From Variovorax boronicumulans (GTDB lineage: Bacteria; Pseudomonadota; Gammaproteobacteria; Burkholderiales; Burkholderiaceae_C), in NCBI RefSeq assembly GCF_019352895.1, contig NZ_JAAAFX010000014.1, forward strand, positions 551,269 through 615,268: a stretch of 64,000 nucleotides of DNA. The letters are read 5' to 3'. Position 1 is the stretch's first letter. Every line of letters starts with the position of its first letter. A model generated the notes under the pieces. It did no database searches. It was not told the DNA's origin and saw nothing but the letters and a program-made list of their open reading frames with translations. Made by a program: the position numbers and the translations under genes. Below are positions 1-9,888 of the stretch, one piece after another.

Positions 1-3000
1 CCAGCTGTACGCGACCAACACCGAGCTAAGCAACGTGGGCTCGGTGGTGACCAACATCAGCAATGGTGGTGGCATCAAGTACTTCAAGGCGAACTCGACC
101 TTGGCGGACAGCCAGGCCCAGGGCCTGGACAGCGTGGCGATCGGACCGAACGCGGTGGCGAAGAACGCGAGCGACGTGGCGCTGGGCAATGGCTCGGTCA
201 CGGACACCGCAGTGGCGACCACGGGCGCGACGATCAACGGCAAGGCCGTGACCTTCGCAGGCAGCGCTCCAACCAGTACGGTGAGCGTGGGAAGTGTCGG
301 TTCGGAACGCACCATCACCAACGTCGCTGCCGGCCAGCTGACCGCCAGCAGCACGGACGCCGTCAACGGCAGCCAGCTGTACGCGACCAACACGGAGCTG
401 AGCAACGTGGGCTCGGTGGTGACGAACATCACCAACGGCGGCGGCATCAAGTACTTCAAGGCCAACTCGACCTTGGCGGACAGCCAGGCTCAGGGCCTGG
501 ACAGCGTGGCGATCGGGCCGAACGCGGTGGCGGCCAACGCCAACGACGTGGCCCTGGGCAGTGGCTCGGTCACTGACACCGCGGTGGCGACCGCGGGTGC
601 GACCATCAACAACAAGGCGGTGACTTTCGCGGGCAGCGCGCCAACCAGCACGGTGAGCGTCGGTGCAGCAGGTGCAGAGCGGACCATCACCAACGTGGCC
701 GCAGGCCGCCTTACCGCCAGCAGCACGGACGCCGTCAACGGCAGCCAGCTGTACGCGACCAACACGGAGCTGGGCAACGTGGGCTCGGTGGTGACCAACA
801 TCACCAACGGTGGTGGCATCAAGTACTTCAAGGCCAACTCGACCTTGGCAGACAGCCAGGCCCAGGGCCTGGACAGCGTGGCGATCGGCCCGAACGCGGT
901 CGCGACCAACGCGAGCGACGTGGCGCTGGGCAATGGCTCCACCACGACCGCCGCGGTCCAGACGGCGGGTGCGACCGTCAACGGCAACACCTACACCTTC
1001 GCCGGTGCTGCGCCGACCAGCACGGTCAGCGTCGGCAGCGTCGGTGCAGAGCGCACGATCACCAACGTGGCCGCAGGCCGCCTGAGTGGAACCAGCACGG
1101 ACGCCGTCAACGGCAGCCAGTTGTATGCGACCAACACGGAGCTGAGCAACGTGGGCTCGGTGGTGAACAACATCAGCAACGGTGGTGGCATCAAGTACTT
1201 CAAGGCGAACTCGACGCTGGCGGACAGCCAGGCGCAAGGCCTGGACAGTGTGGCGATCGGGCCAAACGCGGTGGCGACCAAGGCGGGTGACGTGGCGCTG
1301 GGCAGTGGCTCCACCACAACCGCCGCGATCCAGACGGCGGGTGCGACCGTCAACGGCAACGCCTACACCTTCGCAGGTGCGGCGCCGACCAGCACGGTCA
1401 GCGTCGGCAGCGTCGGCGCAGAGCGGACCATCACCAACGTGGCCGCAGGCCGCCTTACCGCCAGCAGCACGGACGCCGTCAACGGCAGCCAGCTGTACGC
1501 GACCAACACGGAGCTGAGCAACGTGGGCTCGGTGGTGACCAACATCACCAACGGTGGTGGCATCAAGTACTTCAAGGCCAACTCGACCTTGGCAGACAGC
1601 CAGGCCCAGGGCCTGGACAGCGTGGCGATCGGCCCGAACGCCGTGGCCAAGAACGCGAGCGATGTGGCGCTGGGCAATGGCTCGGTCACGGACACCGCGG
1701 TGGCGACGACGAATGCTGTCGTCAATGGAACGACCTACAACTTCGCCGGCAACGCACCGACCAGCACGGTCAGCGTCGGCAGCGTCGGCGCAGAGCGGAC
1801 CATCACCAACGTCGCCGCCGGCCAGCTGACCGCCAGCAGCACGGATGCGGTCAATGGCAGCCAGCTCTACGCGACCAACAACGAGCTGAGCAACGTGGGC
1901 TCGACGGTGACGACCATCACCAATGGTGGTGGAATCAAGTACTTCCGAGCGAACTCGACGCTGCCAGACAGCCAGGCTCAGGGTCTGGACAGTGTGGCGA
2001 TCGGGCCGAACGCTGTGGCCAAGAACGCGAGTGACGTGGCTTTGGGCAATGGCTCGGTCACGGACATCGCAGTGGCCACGACCGGCGCGACGATTAACGG
2101 CAAAGCTGTGACCTTCGCGGGGAGCGCTCCGACCAGCACAGTCAGTGTGGGAAGTGCGGGCGCGGAACGCACCATCACCAACGTGGCAGCAGGCCGCCTG
2201 AGTGGTACCAGCACGGACGCCGTCAACGGCAGCCAGCTGTATGCGACCAACAACGAGTTGTCGAACGTCGGTAGCACCGTGACGACCATCACCAACGGTG
2301 GCGGCATCAAGTACTTCCGCGCGAACTCGACGCTGGCTGACAGCCAGGCCCAGGGTCTCGACAGCGTGGCCATCGGCCCGAACGCCGTGGCCAAGAACGC
2401 AAGCGATGTGGCGCTGGGCAATGGCTCCGTCACAGACACCGCGGTGGCGACCGCGGGTGCGACGATCAACGGCAAGGCCGTGACCTTCGCGGGCAGTGCT
2501 CCGACCAGCACGGTGAGCGTGGGAAGTGTCGGTTCGGAACGCACCATCACCAACGTGGCAGCAGGCCAGCTGACCGCCAGCAGCACGGATGCGGTCAATG
2601 GCAGCCAGCTGTATGCGACCAACAACGAGCTCAGCAACGTCGGTAGCACGGTTACTACGATCACCAATGGCGGCGGCATCAAGTACTTCCGTGCCAACTC
2701 GACGCTGGCAGACAGCCAGGCCCAGGGCCTGGACAGCGTGGCGATTGGTCCGAACGCGGTGGCTAAGAATGCGAGCGATGTGGCGCTGGGCAACGGCTCG
2801 GTCACGGACGCCGCGGTGGCGACGACTGGCGCGACGATCAACGGCAAGGCGGTGACCTTCGCGGGCAATGCGCCGACCAGCACGATCAGTGTGGGCAGCG
2901 TGGGTGCAGAACGCACCATCACCAACGTCGCCGCTGGCCAGCTGACCGCCAGCAGCACGGATGCGGTCAATGGCAGTCAGCTGTATGCGACCAACAACGA

Positions 3001-6000
3001 GCTGTCGAATGTGGGCTCGACGGTGACGACCATCACCAACGGCGGTGGCATCAAGTACTTCCGTGCCAACTCGACGCTGGCCGACAGCCAGGCCCAGGGC
3101 CTGGACAGCGTGGCGATCGGTCCGAACGCGGTGGCCAAGAATGCGAGCGACGTGGCGCTGGGCAATGGCTCGGTCACGGACACCGCAGTGGCGACCACGG
3201 GCGCGACGATCAACGGCAAGGCCGTGACCTTCGCAGGCAACGTTCCGACCAGCACGGTGAGCGTGGGCTCGGTGGGTGCAGAGCGGACCATCACCAACGT
3301 GGCCGCAGGCCGCCTTACCGCCAGCAGCACGGATGCCGTCAACGGCAGCCAGCTGTACGCGACCAACACGGAGCTGAGCAACGTGGGCTCGGTGGTGACC
3401 AACATCACCAACGGTGGTGGCATCAAGTACTTCAAGGCGAACTCGACGCTGCCTGACAGCCAGGCGCAAGGCCTGGACAGTGTGGCGATCGGGCCGAATG
3501 CGGTGGCCAAGAACGCGAACGATGTGGCCCTGGGCAATGGCTCTGTCACGGACACCGCGGTGGCTACCACGGGTGCGACCATCAACGGCAAGGCGGTGAC
3601 CTTCGCAGGAAATGCGCCGACCAGCACAGTCAGTGTGGGAAGCGCCGGTGCGGAACGCACGATCACCAATGTGGCCGCAGGTCAGTTGACCGCCACGAGC
3701 ACGGATGCCGTCAACGGCAGCCAGCTCTACGCGACCAACAACGAGCTGAGCAACGTGGGCTCGACGGTGACCAACATCACCAACGGTGGCGGGATCAAGT
3801 ACTTCCGAGCCAACTCAAGTGACAACGACAGCCAGGCGCTGGCTCTGGAGAGCGTGGCGATCGGGCCGAAGGCAGTGGCCAACCACGTGGGTGATGTGGC
3901 ACTGGGTGCTGGATCGACTACGGACACCGCAGTCCAGACGGCGGGCGCGACGATCAACGACAAGGCCGTGACCTTCGCAGGCACTGCGCCGACCAGCACG
4001 GTCAGCGTGGGAAGTGTTGGTGCCGAACGCACGATCACCAACGTGGCCGCAGGACAACTCACCGCGAGCAGCACGGACGCCGTCAATGGCAGCCAGCTGT
4101 ACCAGACCAACACCGAGCTGAGCAACGTGGGTACGACGGTGACCAATATCACCAACGGTGGCGGGATCAAGTACTTCCGAGCCAATTCGAGCGGCAACGA
4201 CAGCCAGGCGCTGGCTCTGGAGAGCGTGGCGATCGGGCCGAACGCGGTGGCCAACAACGTGGGTGATGTGGCGCTGGGAAGTGCTTCCACCACAACCACA
4301 GCGGTCCAGACAACCGGTGCGACCATCAACGGCAACGCCTACACCTTCGCAGGTGCGGCGCCGACCAGCACGGTCAGCGTGGGCAGCGTCGGTGCGGAAC
4401 GCACCATCACCAACGTCGCCGCGGGCCGCCTGAACGCCAACAGCACCGATGCCGTCAACGGCAGCCAGCTGTATGCGACCAACGAGGAGCTGACCAAGGT
4501 CGGGACGACGGTGACCAACATCAGCAACGGTGGTGGCATCAAGTACTTCCATGCCAAATCGAGCGGCGCCGACAGCCTGGCCCAAGGCCAGGAGAGCGTG
4601 GCGATCGGCCCGAATGCGGTAGCCGTCGGTGCCGGCGATGTGGCGCTGGGCAACGGCTCGAAGGCGAACGGGGCCACGGGCACGACCGGCGCGACCATCA
4701 ACGGCAACGCCTATACCTTCGCAGGCAACGCGCCCACCAGTACGGTGAGCGTGGGTGATGTTGGAGAGGAGCGCACGATCACCAACGTGGCGGCGGGCCG
4801 CCTGAGCGGCAGCAGCACGGATGCAGTCAACGGCAGCCAGCTGTTCGCGACCAACATCGAAGTCGGCCTGATCGGCACGACGGTGAAGAACATCAACAAC
4901 GGCGCAGGCATCAAGTACTTCCACGCCAACTCGAGCGCTGCCGACAGCAAGGCCTCAGGCAGCGACAGCGTGGCCATCGGCCCGAACGCGGTGGCTAACA
5001 GCAACGGCGGCGTGGCCTTGGGTGCAGGTTCCGTCGCCAACACGAACGCGGGTGTCGCTGGCTACATTCCCCCATCGGCAAGCGCCAGTGCGGTGAACGC
5101 GATCAACGCGACGACCGGCACGCAGGGGGCGGTCTCGGTAGGGGATGCGGCCAACGGCATCTTCCGCCAGATCAATGGCGTCGCCGCCGGCACGGCCGAC
5201 AGCGATGCGGTCAACGTGGCGCAGCTCAAGGCGATCAGCCAATCGGTCGCGACGGCCGGCGACAAGTGGATCGTCGGTTCGCCGACGAGCTACAAGGCAC
5301 CGACCTCGGTCGGAACCGACAGCACGGCGGTGGGTTCGGGTGCATCGGTGACGGCGGACAACGGCGTCGCCATGGGCACCGGTGCGTCGGTGACGGCGGA
5401 CAAGAGCGTGGCGCTGGGCAACGGCGCAACGGCTTCGACGGCCAACAGCGTGGCGCTGGGCAACGACTCGAAGACCTCTGCCGCAGTTGCCAGCACCAGC
5501 GTGACCCTGCAGGGCACCACCTACACCTTTGCCGGCAGCGCGCCGGTGGGCGTGGTCAGTGTCGGCAGTGCGGGCGCAGAGCGTCAGATCACCAACGTGG
5601 CAGCGGGGCAACTCAACGCCAACAGCACGGATGCGGTGAACGGCAGCCAGCTCTACGCGACCAACACGGCGCTCAACAACATCCAGGGCGGCGCCGGCAT
5701 CAAGTACTTCCATGCCAACTCGGCAGCGGCCGACTCGAAGGCCGATGGCGCGGAAAGCGTGGCTGTCGGACCCCAGGCCGTGTCGACGGGCGCCGGTTCC
5801 GTCGCCATGGGCAACGGTGCCAAGTCGAACGCCGCCAACAGCGTCGCATTGGGCGCAGGCTCCACGGCCGACCGGACCGGCATGGCCGGCCAGAAGGAAC
5901 TGTTCTCCAACACGGTGGTGAACTCGACGCAGGGCGCGGTGTCGGTCGGCAGCGCGGGCAACGAGCGCCAGATCACCAACGTGGCCGGCGGCACCGAGGC

Positions 6001-6499
6001 CACCGATGCGGTGAACGTGCGACAGCTGCAGTCCGTGAAAGCGGGCAGCGTGCAATACGACACCAACGCCGACGGCTCGGTCAACCAGAACAGCATCACG
6101 CTGGGCGGCTCGAACAGCAGCGCGACCGCGATCCACAACGTGGCGGCGGGTGTGGCCGGCACCGATGCGGCCAACGTCGACCAGGTCAAGCAGATGGGCC
6201 AGGAGGCGAATGCCTACACCGACCTGCGGTCGAACCAACTGCGCGCCGACATCCAGACCACAGCCAAGGATGCAAGCGCCGGTACCGCAGGTGCGATGGC
6301 CATGGCGGGCATGCCTCAGGCGTCGATTCCCGGCAAGAGCATGTGGACGGCAGGCGCTGCCGCCTACGACGGCCAGGCTGCGATCGCGATCGGTGTGTCC
6401 AAGCTGGCGGACAACGGGCGCTGGGTCATCAAGTTCAGCGGCTCGGCCAACTCGCGCGGCAAGACCGGCGTGTCGGTCGGCGCGGGCTTCCACTGGTAA
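1..6499 (+). CDS. Trimeric autotransporter adhesin (YadA/Hia type), 5' end outside window
   Basis: Surface fibre that forms homotrimers in the outer membrane and mediates adhesion. The frame is open from base 2, so the start lies upstream; 2165 residues are visible. Thirteen near-identical 124-residue units each carry a YadA-head motif (SVAIGPNAVA..DVALG) and a HIM/neck motif (ERTITNVAAG followed by STDAVNGSQLYATN). After about 4870 the units become irregular, with further head repeats (around 5300-5470 and 5760-5870). The last ~75 residues are the YadA-like membrane anchor (GAMAMAGMPQ, then alternating beta strands, ending GFHW), with the usual terminal aromatic residue. No passenger-domain signal peptide can be seen because of the window edge. 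The stop is 32 bp before the lipoprotein gene, so the two are probably co-transcribed. The family call is secure; ligand and full length are unknown. Confidence 0.95.
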   Translation, partial: QLYATNTELSNVGSVVTNISNGGGIKYFKANSTLADSQAQGLDSVAIGPNAVAKNASDVALGNGSVTDTAVATTGATINGKAVTFAGSAPTSTVSVGSVGSERTITNVAAGQLTASSTDAVNGSQLYATNTELSNVGSVVTNITNGGGIKYFKANSTLADSQAQGLDSVAIGPNAVAANANDVALGSGSVTDTAVATAGATINNKAVTFAGSAPTSTVSVGAAGAERTITNVAAGRLTASSTDAVNGSQLYATNTELGNVGSVVTNITNGGGIKYFKANSTLADSQAQGLDSVAIGPNAVATNASDVALGNGSTTTAAVQTAGATVNGNTYTFAGAAPTSTVSVGSVGAERTITNVAAGRLSGTSTDAVNGSQLYATNTELSNVGSVVNNISNGGGIKYFKANSTLADSQAQGLDSVAIGPNAVATKAGDVALGSGSTTTAAIQTAGATVNGNAYTFAGAAPTSTVSVGSVGAERTITNVAAGRLTASSTDAVNGSQLYATNTELSNVGSVVTNITNGGGIKYFKANSTLADSQAQGLDSVAIGPNAVAKNASDVALGNGSVTDTAVATTNAVVNGTTYNFAGNAPTSTVSVGSVGAERTITNVAAGQLTASSTDAVNGSQLYATNNELSNVGSTVTTITNGGGIKYFRANSTLPDSQAQGLDSVAIGPNAVAKNASDVALGNGSVTDIAVATTGATINGKAVTFAGSAPTSTVSVGSAGAERTITNVAAGRLSGTSTDAVNGSQLYATNNELSNVGSTVTTITNGGGIKYFRANSTLADSQAQGLDSVAIGPNAVAKNASDVALGNGSVTDTAVATAGATINGKAVTFAGSAPTSTVSVGSVGSERTITNVAAGQLTASSTDAVNGSQLYATNNELSNVGSTVTTITNGGGIKYFRANSTLADSQAQGLDSVAIGPNAVAKNASDVALGNGSVTDAAVATTGATINGKAVTFAGNAPTSTISVGSVGAERTITNVAAGQLTASSTDAVNGSQLYATNNELSNVGSTVTTITNGGGIKYFRANSTLADSQAQGLDSVAIGPNAVAKNASDVALGNGSVTDTAVATTGATINGKAVTFAGNVPTSTVSVGSVGAERTITNVAAGRLTASSTDAVNGSQLYATNTELSNVGSVVTNITNGGGIKYFKANSTLPDSQAQGLDSVAIGPNAVAKNANDVALGNGSVTDTAVATTGATINGKAVTFAGNAPTSTVSVGSAGAERTITNVAAGQLTATSTDAVNGSQLYATNNELSNVGSTVTNITNGGGIKYFRANSSDNDSQALALESVAIGPKAVANHVGDVALGAGSTTDTAVQTAGATINDKAVTFAGTAPTSTVSVGSVGAERTITNVAAGQLTASSTDAVNGSQLYQTNTELSNVGTTVTNITNGGGIKYFRANSSGNDSQALALESVAIGPNAVANNVGDVALGSASTTTTAVQTTGATINGNAYTFAGAAPTSTVSVGSVGAERTITNVAAGRLNANSTDAVNGSQLYATNEELTKVGTTVTNISNGGGIKYFHAKSSGADSLAQGQESVAIGPNAVAVGAGDVALGNGSKANGATGTTGATINGNAYTFAGNAPTSTVSVGDVGEERTITNVAAGRLSGSSTDAVNGSQLFATNIEVGLIGTTVKNINNGAGIKYFHANSSAADSKASGSDSVAIGPNAVANSNGGVALGAGSVANTNAGVAGYIPPSASASAVNAINATTGTQGAVSVGDAANGIFRQINGVAAGTADSDAVNVAQLKAISQSVATAGDKWIVGSPTSYKAPTSVGTDSTAVGSGASVTADNGVAMGTGASVTADKSVALGNGATASTANSVALGNDSKTSAAVASTSVTLQGTTYTFAGSAPVGVVSVGSAGAERQITNVAAGQLNANSTDAVNGSQLYATNTALNNIQGGAGIKYFHANSAAADSKADGAESVAVGPQAVSTGAGSVAMGNGAKSNAANSVALGAGSTADRTGMAGQKELFSNTVVNSTQGAVSVGSAGNERQITNVAGGTEATDAVNVRQLQSVKAGSVQYDTNADGSVNQNSITLGGSNSSATAIHNVAAGVAGTDAANVDQVKQMGQEANAYTDLRSNQLRADIQTTAKDASAGTAGAMAMAGMPQASIPGKSMWTAGAAAYDGQAAIAIGVSKLADNGRWVIKFSGSANSRGKTGVSVGAGFHW
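35..4870 (+). repeat. Thirteen tandem 372-bp coding repeats of the adhesin
   Basis: The codon pair opening each unit (Val/Ile-Gly before the S/T-V-V/T segment) recurs at 35, 407, 779, 1151, 1523, 1895, 2267, 2639, 3011, 3383, 3755, 4127, 4499 and 4871, always exactly 372 bp apart. There is no indel in 4.8 kb, although base identity between units varies. The central linker (for example ATTGATINGKAVTF versus QTAGATVNGNTYTF) comes in a few types that reappear out of order, as expected from gene conversion or unequal crossing-over. Confidence 0.95.
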
Positions 6500-6531
6500 G
6501 CCGACTCCATCCACGCAAGGACGACATCATC

Positions 6532-7425
6532 ATGAAAAACAAACTGCATCGTCTCTCCCTCGTCGCGCTGGGCATGGCGGCTGTGCTGGCCCTGCCGGCC
6601 TGTGGCACCTCGTCGGTCAGCCGCGGCATCACCGACGGCGGTACGGCCGCCGAGGTGGTCTTCCCGAGCCCAGAGAAGGACGCCTGGCTCAAAGAGGGAA
6701 CATTCCCCAACCTCGACAACCTGCGCGCGGTAGGGCCCGGCGCGACCAAGGACCAGCTGTACGACCTGCTGGGCAGGCCCCATTTCCGTGAAGGCCTGGC
6801 GGGGCCGCGCGAGTGGGACTACATCTTCCACTTCCGCCGGCCCGACGGCAGCGTCGCGACCTGCCAGTACAAGGTGATCTTCGACAAGAACTTCGAGGCG
6901 CGGAGCTTCCTCTGGTCGCCTGCCGGCTGTGCCGATGTGCTGAAGCCCGCGGCCGCGCCCGCGCAGGCGCCGGTGGCCGCGGTGGTGCCGGCCGCGCTGC
7001 CGGTGGCGCCGCCGGCCCCCGTGCCCGCGGCCCCGATGCCGCGCAGGGTGACGCTCGACGGCGACAGCCTGTTCCGTTTCGACAAGAGCGCGGCCGAAGA
7101 CATGCTGCCCGAGGGGCGGCGCCAGGTCGCGGCGCTGGCGGCCAGCATTCAGAGGAACTTCAGGTCGCTGCGCGAGATTCGCATCACCGGCCACACCGAC
7201 CGCCTGGGCGGCGACGCCTACAACGACACGCTGTCGCGGGCGCGTGCGAACACGGTGCGCGAGATGTTCGTGCGCGAAGGCATCCCGGCGCAGCTGATCC
7301 GCACGCAGGGCATGGGCAAGCGGCAGCCCGTGGTGAATTGCGCCGGCACCCGGAAGAACGACGCTTTGATCAGTTGCCTGCAGCCCAACCGGCGGGTGGA
7401 GATCCAGGTCGACGGTGCGCAGTGA
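6532..7425 (+). CDS. SmpA/OmlA-OmpA domain lipoprotein, TpgA-like adhesin partner
   Basis: 297 residues. The N-terminus is a lipoprotein signal with lipobox LPAC (Cys about residue 23), so the protein should be lipid-anchored. Residues ~60-115 resemble the BamE/SmpA/OmlA fold (GATKDQLYDLLGRPH..WDYIFHF). A ~50-residue Pro/Ala linker follows, then an OmpA-like peptidoglycan-binding domain (residues ~175-295) with ITGHTDRLG..YN..LSRARA and a final NRRVEI. This architecture matches TpgA of Acinetobacter, a periplasmic protein that binds a trimeric autotransporter and peptidoglycan. That function is inferred from domain order and from its position directly behind the adhesin. The ATG at 6532 starts at the signal peptide. 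The downstream regulator overlaps by 4 bp (GTGA). Confidence 0.88.
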   Translation: MKNKLHRLSLVALGMAAVLALPACGTSSVSRGITDGGTAAEVVFPSPEKDAWLKEGTFPNLDNLRAVGPGATKDQLYDLLGRPHFREGLAGPREWDYIFHFRRPDGSVATCQYKVIFDKNFEARSFLWSPAGCADVLKPAAAPAQAPVAAVVPAALPVAPPAPVPAAPMPRRVTLDGDSLFRFDKSAAEDMLPEGRRQVAALAASIQRNFRSLREIRITGHTDRLGGDAYNDTLSRARANTVREMFVREGIPAQLIRTQGMGKRQPVVNCAGTRKNDALISCLQPNRRVEIQVDGAQ

Positions 7426-8198
7426 CCGTGTACGGCGTTCAAGCACACGCAGAAGGCGGCGCGCCGCTGGGGCGCATCGCCATCGTGGACGCGCGGGAGC
7501 GCTCGCGGGCCAATGCCCGGCGAGCGGTGCGGCGACTAGGCTACGAAGCGGAGGTCTACGAGAGCGTCGGGGAGATGGCGCGTCGCATGCAGGGACCAGC
7601 GCGGCTCGCCATGGCCTTGCTGGCCGGCGCGAAAGACAGCGCGGCCTCCGCTGCACAGATGGCGGAGCTGCGTGCGCTCCTCGGCCCCTCGGTGCCCACG
7701 CTGCATCTGGTGCCGAAGAACCAGCTGCACGAACTGGCATCGCTGTGCCACCAGACCCCGGACGAGATCTTCGGTCGCCTCACCGCCTTCAGCGAGCTGT
7801 CCAGTCTCCTGCGGGTGTACATGCGCAACGTGCACCTGCGCGTGCCCGACGTCGATTGGGAATGGGAGCGCTACCGGTTCCTGCCCATGATGAATGCGGT
7901 GGCGTTCGGCGACTGCACGGTCGAGTTGCGGACCGACGAGTTCGATCTGGCGACCGAACTGTTCCGCCACACGGGCCACACGCTCACGCGCCAGCAGCTC
8001 TGCATGGCGATCTGGGGGCACGACGGCCACGACAAGTCGCGCTCGCTGGATGCCTGTGCATCGCGCCTGCGCCGGGCCTTGCAGCTTGAAGAGAATGGGT
8101 GGAAACTGCGGGCCGTTTGGGGTGCGGGCTATCGATTGGACGGGCCTTCACAAGGATCCACGAGATCCTTGGAGGTGCCGGATTTCGAAGTGTCCTAG
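7422..8198 (+). CDS. OmpR-type winged-helix regulator with degenerate receiver domain
   Basis: 258 residues from the GTG at 7422, which overlaps the lipoprotein stop (GTGA) and implies translational coupling; GTG 7428 is an alternative. Residues ~15-125 have the layout of a receiver domain (IAIVDARERSRANARRAVRRLGY), but the strand that normally carries the phospho-acceptor reads LAMALLAGAKDS, with no Asp at the expected place. The C-terminal ~100 residues are a Trans_reg_C winged helix (TRQQLCMAIWG, then LDACASRLRRAL, then LRAVWGAGYRLDG). It probably regulates the adhesin operon without classical phosphorylation. The domain call is good; the target is inferred from position. Confidence 0.85.
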   Translation: MTVYGVQAHAEGGAPLGRIAIVDARERSRANARRAVRRLGYEAEVYESVGEMARRMQGPARLAMALLAGAKDSAASAAQMAELRALLGPSVPTLHLVPKNQLHELASLCHQTPDEIFGRLTAFSELSSLLRVYMRNVHLRVPDVDWEWERYRFLPMMNAVAFGDCTVELRTDEFDLATELFRHTGHTLTRQQLCMAIWGHDGHDKSRSLDACASRLRRALQLEENGWKLRAVWGAGYRLDGPSQGSTRSLEVPDFEVS

Positions 8199-8365
8199 TC
8201 GACAACGACAGAGGAAGGGGACGCGCAGAAAATGAACCAGAAAAAGAACCGCGGACAAAGCGGAGCCAGGAAAGCTTGCACGCCCGGCTTGCCCTCGTGC
8301 GACACGGATTGCCGAACCCGCCCGCGATGCCGCCCGGAAGCTGTCCCCCAGCGGGTGGAGCGGCG

Positions 8366-8611
8366 ATGGGGCGCTATCTCCTGACTTTCATCGTGCTCGC
8401 GGCGTTTGCCCCGGGCGCCATCTGCCTCTTCCTGATGGCGCGGGGCACGCCTTCGGACCCTCTGCGCGGGCCCGCACTGTCCCGGGCAGCGCGGCCGATG
8501 GCAGATGCCGCGCGAACCGAGCCGCCGCCCGTCAGCGCGCTGGGCGACGACGTGCCGGCCTGGGTCCGGCGCGCGGAGAAGGCCGCGAAGCCGCGAGGCG
8601 ACGGCGGTTGA
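8366..8611 (+). CDS. Small single-pass membrane protein, hypothetical
   Basis: 81 residues from ATG 8366, with GGAG about 8 bp upstream. Residues ~3-25 form one hydrophobic segment (LLTFIVLAAFAPGAICLF), followed by a Pro/Ala-rich polar tail. No family is recognised. The same frame stays open upstream into the regulator, but that part has no protein-like features, so the internal ATG is preferred. It could be a chance frame in GC-rich DNA. Confidence 0.4.
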   Translation: MGRYLLTFIVLAAFAPGAICLFLMARGTPSDPLRGPALSRAARPMADAARTEPPPVSALGDDVPAWVRRAEKAAKPRGDGG

Positions 8612-8736
8612 CGCGCTGGCGCGTTCGTGGACAGGGTTGGCAGTGACCACCGCGGACCGTGGCCACGGCCGACAGGGACGTGGAGGCTATTGCGTGTCGC
8701 GTCGGTGCGCTGGTTCCTGAGGGGAGCGAGCGCGAA

Positions 8737-9276
8737 TCACCGTGCGTCCGGGCCGCCAGCCGGATCATCGGCTGCGGCCGCCATCGCCATCGCGAGCAGG
8801 CCCATGAGGTGTTCGCCCACAAGCTCCTTCTCGAAGGCGCTGCTCAGTGTCTCGAGTTCTTCCCATGCCCAGGTGCGAAGGTAGGCGGACAGCGGTGCCA
8901 TCCATTGGTCGTCGGCTTCGAATCGGCGCGCGATCGCTGCGGGCGTGTGACCGAACCAGCGCGCGGCCCATCGCGCCGACAGGCCGAGGGTCCAGGCGGT
9001 CGGAAGGGGATGCATGCGCGGACTCGTCTCGCGTTCTGGATCGATGAGCAGCAGCCGGATTCCCTCGGCCGTCCCGACGCAGCGACCCTGCCGCTCCGAC
9101 GAGGTTGCGTACCGACGCCACAGGCGCACGCCACCCAGCGCAATGCCAGGGCCGCGCGCCTCGTCGACGGGGCCTTGACGCTCGCCAGGTCGCGAGACCA
9201 CGGGCGTCGACAGGCCGGATCGGCGGGCCGACGAGGTGGTCGCAGCATCGGCTTCATGGGCAGAGAGGGCGCTCAC
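8737..9276 (-). pseudogene. Decayed AraC-family regulator without its DNA-binding domain
   Basis: The 179-codon frame contains an unmistakable remnant of the effector-domain tail seen in the AraC gene at 11183. Here it reads YLRTWAWEELETLSSAFEKE followed by LVGEHL; the intact paralogue reads YLRNWAFETLSALSSSFEKE followed by LVGEHV. An upstream LGGVRLWRR piece also aligns, but about 55-65 residues between the two are missing. The frame stops (GGPDAR) just where the paralogue enters its helix-turn-helix region, and no HTH is found in any frame downstream to 8612. It therefore has an internal deletion and a C-terminal truncation. It points opposite to the two intact paralogues. Confidence 0.6.
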
Positions 9277-9888
9277 CTTGGGCCTTCTTCGTGTGACAGA
9301 TATCTTCCTGAGGCAAGGTGCGTGCCCGGATGTCGCCGGTTGCCGGAGCTGACGCCCAGGCTTCGAGGCGGCTGCGAAAGCTGCTTGATTTCATTGAGGA
9401 ATCTGCTGCCGGATTGCACTGTCTCGGCGGCACTCGCATCGCGCGCGGATGTGGCGGGGCATGTTCCGTTCCCGCTCTACGTAACGCCCCTTTCAGGTAA
9501 CACGCGCCACATCGACGGCGGCATTGCGCGGTGATTTGATGGGCTCCCGGAGCGGGTCCCTGCGTTGCATGCCGTGCGCCGTGGCGGCAAAAGTCCAGCG
9601 AGGACATCTGCCGTCGATCGCGGCGGCTCGGCTTTCGTGCATTGCTAGACAGCTGTGCGTGAACTTCATAGAGCCGGTTCCTTTTTTTCAACTCAGGAAT
9701 TTGTCTCAAACGCTAACGTTCCTCAAACTCCCGCTACAGAGTGGCATCGGATGACCACAACGCCGGGAGACGTCATCCAGACGGCCCGGCCATTGGCCTG
9801 TGAAATCTTCCCAGGGGATGCCCTTTGCGGACACCCCGAGGGAAGTCGCCGTAGGGGTTCTTCAGACCGAATTTCCAGGCTTGCTTTC
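9277..9888. other. 612-bp region without a convincing gene
   Basis: Open frames on both strands here have no family features. The part from about 9650 to 9740 is clearly richer in A/T than its surroundings (runs of T, AACGTT). It probably holds the promoter of the AraC gene that follows, although no clean -35/-10 pair can be assigned. The rest may be debris belonging to the neighbouring AraC remnant. Confidence 0.5.

Noticed and set aside
26..3469. 1147-codon antisense open frame opposite the adhesin repeats
   Set aside because: The 372-bp unit is divisible by three, so any stop-free antisense frame repeats itself. The translation is Arg/His-rich without family features and shadows the adhesin.
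1..4870. Regular repeats as a possible CRISPR array
   Set aside because: The period is 372 bp, fully coding, and the repeats are translated adhesin units.
8612..8736. Possible missing HTH part of the AraC remnant
   Set aside because: All minus-strand frames were read and none shows the GFSDxxYF or equivalent HTH signature.
9254..9709. 151-codon minus-strand frame in the AraC region
   Set aside because: No similarity to the AraC proteins or any known family, and Arg/Pro-biased as expected for noise.
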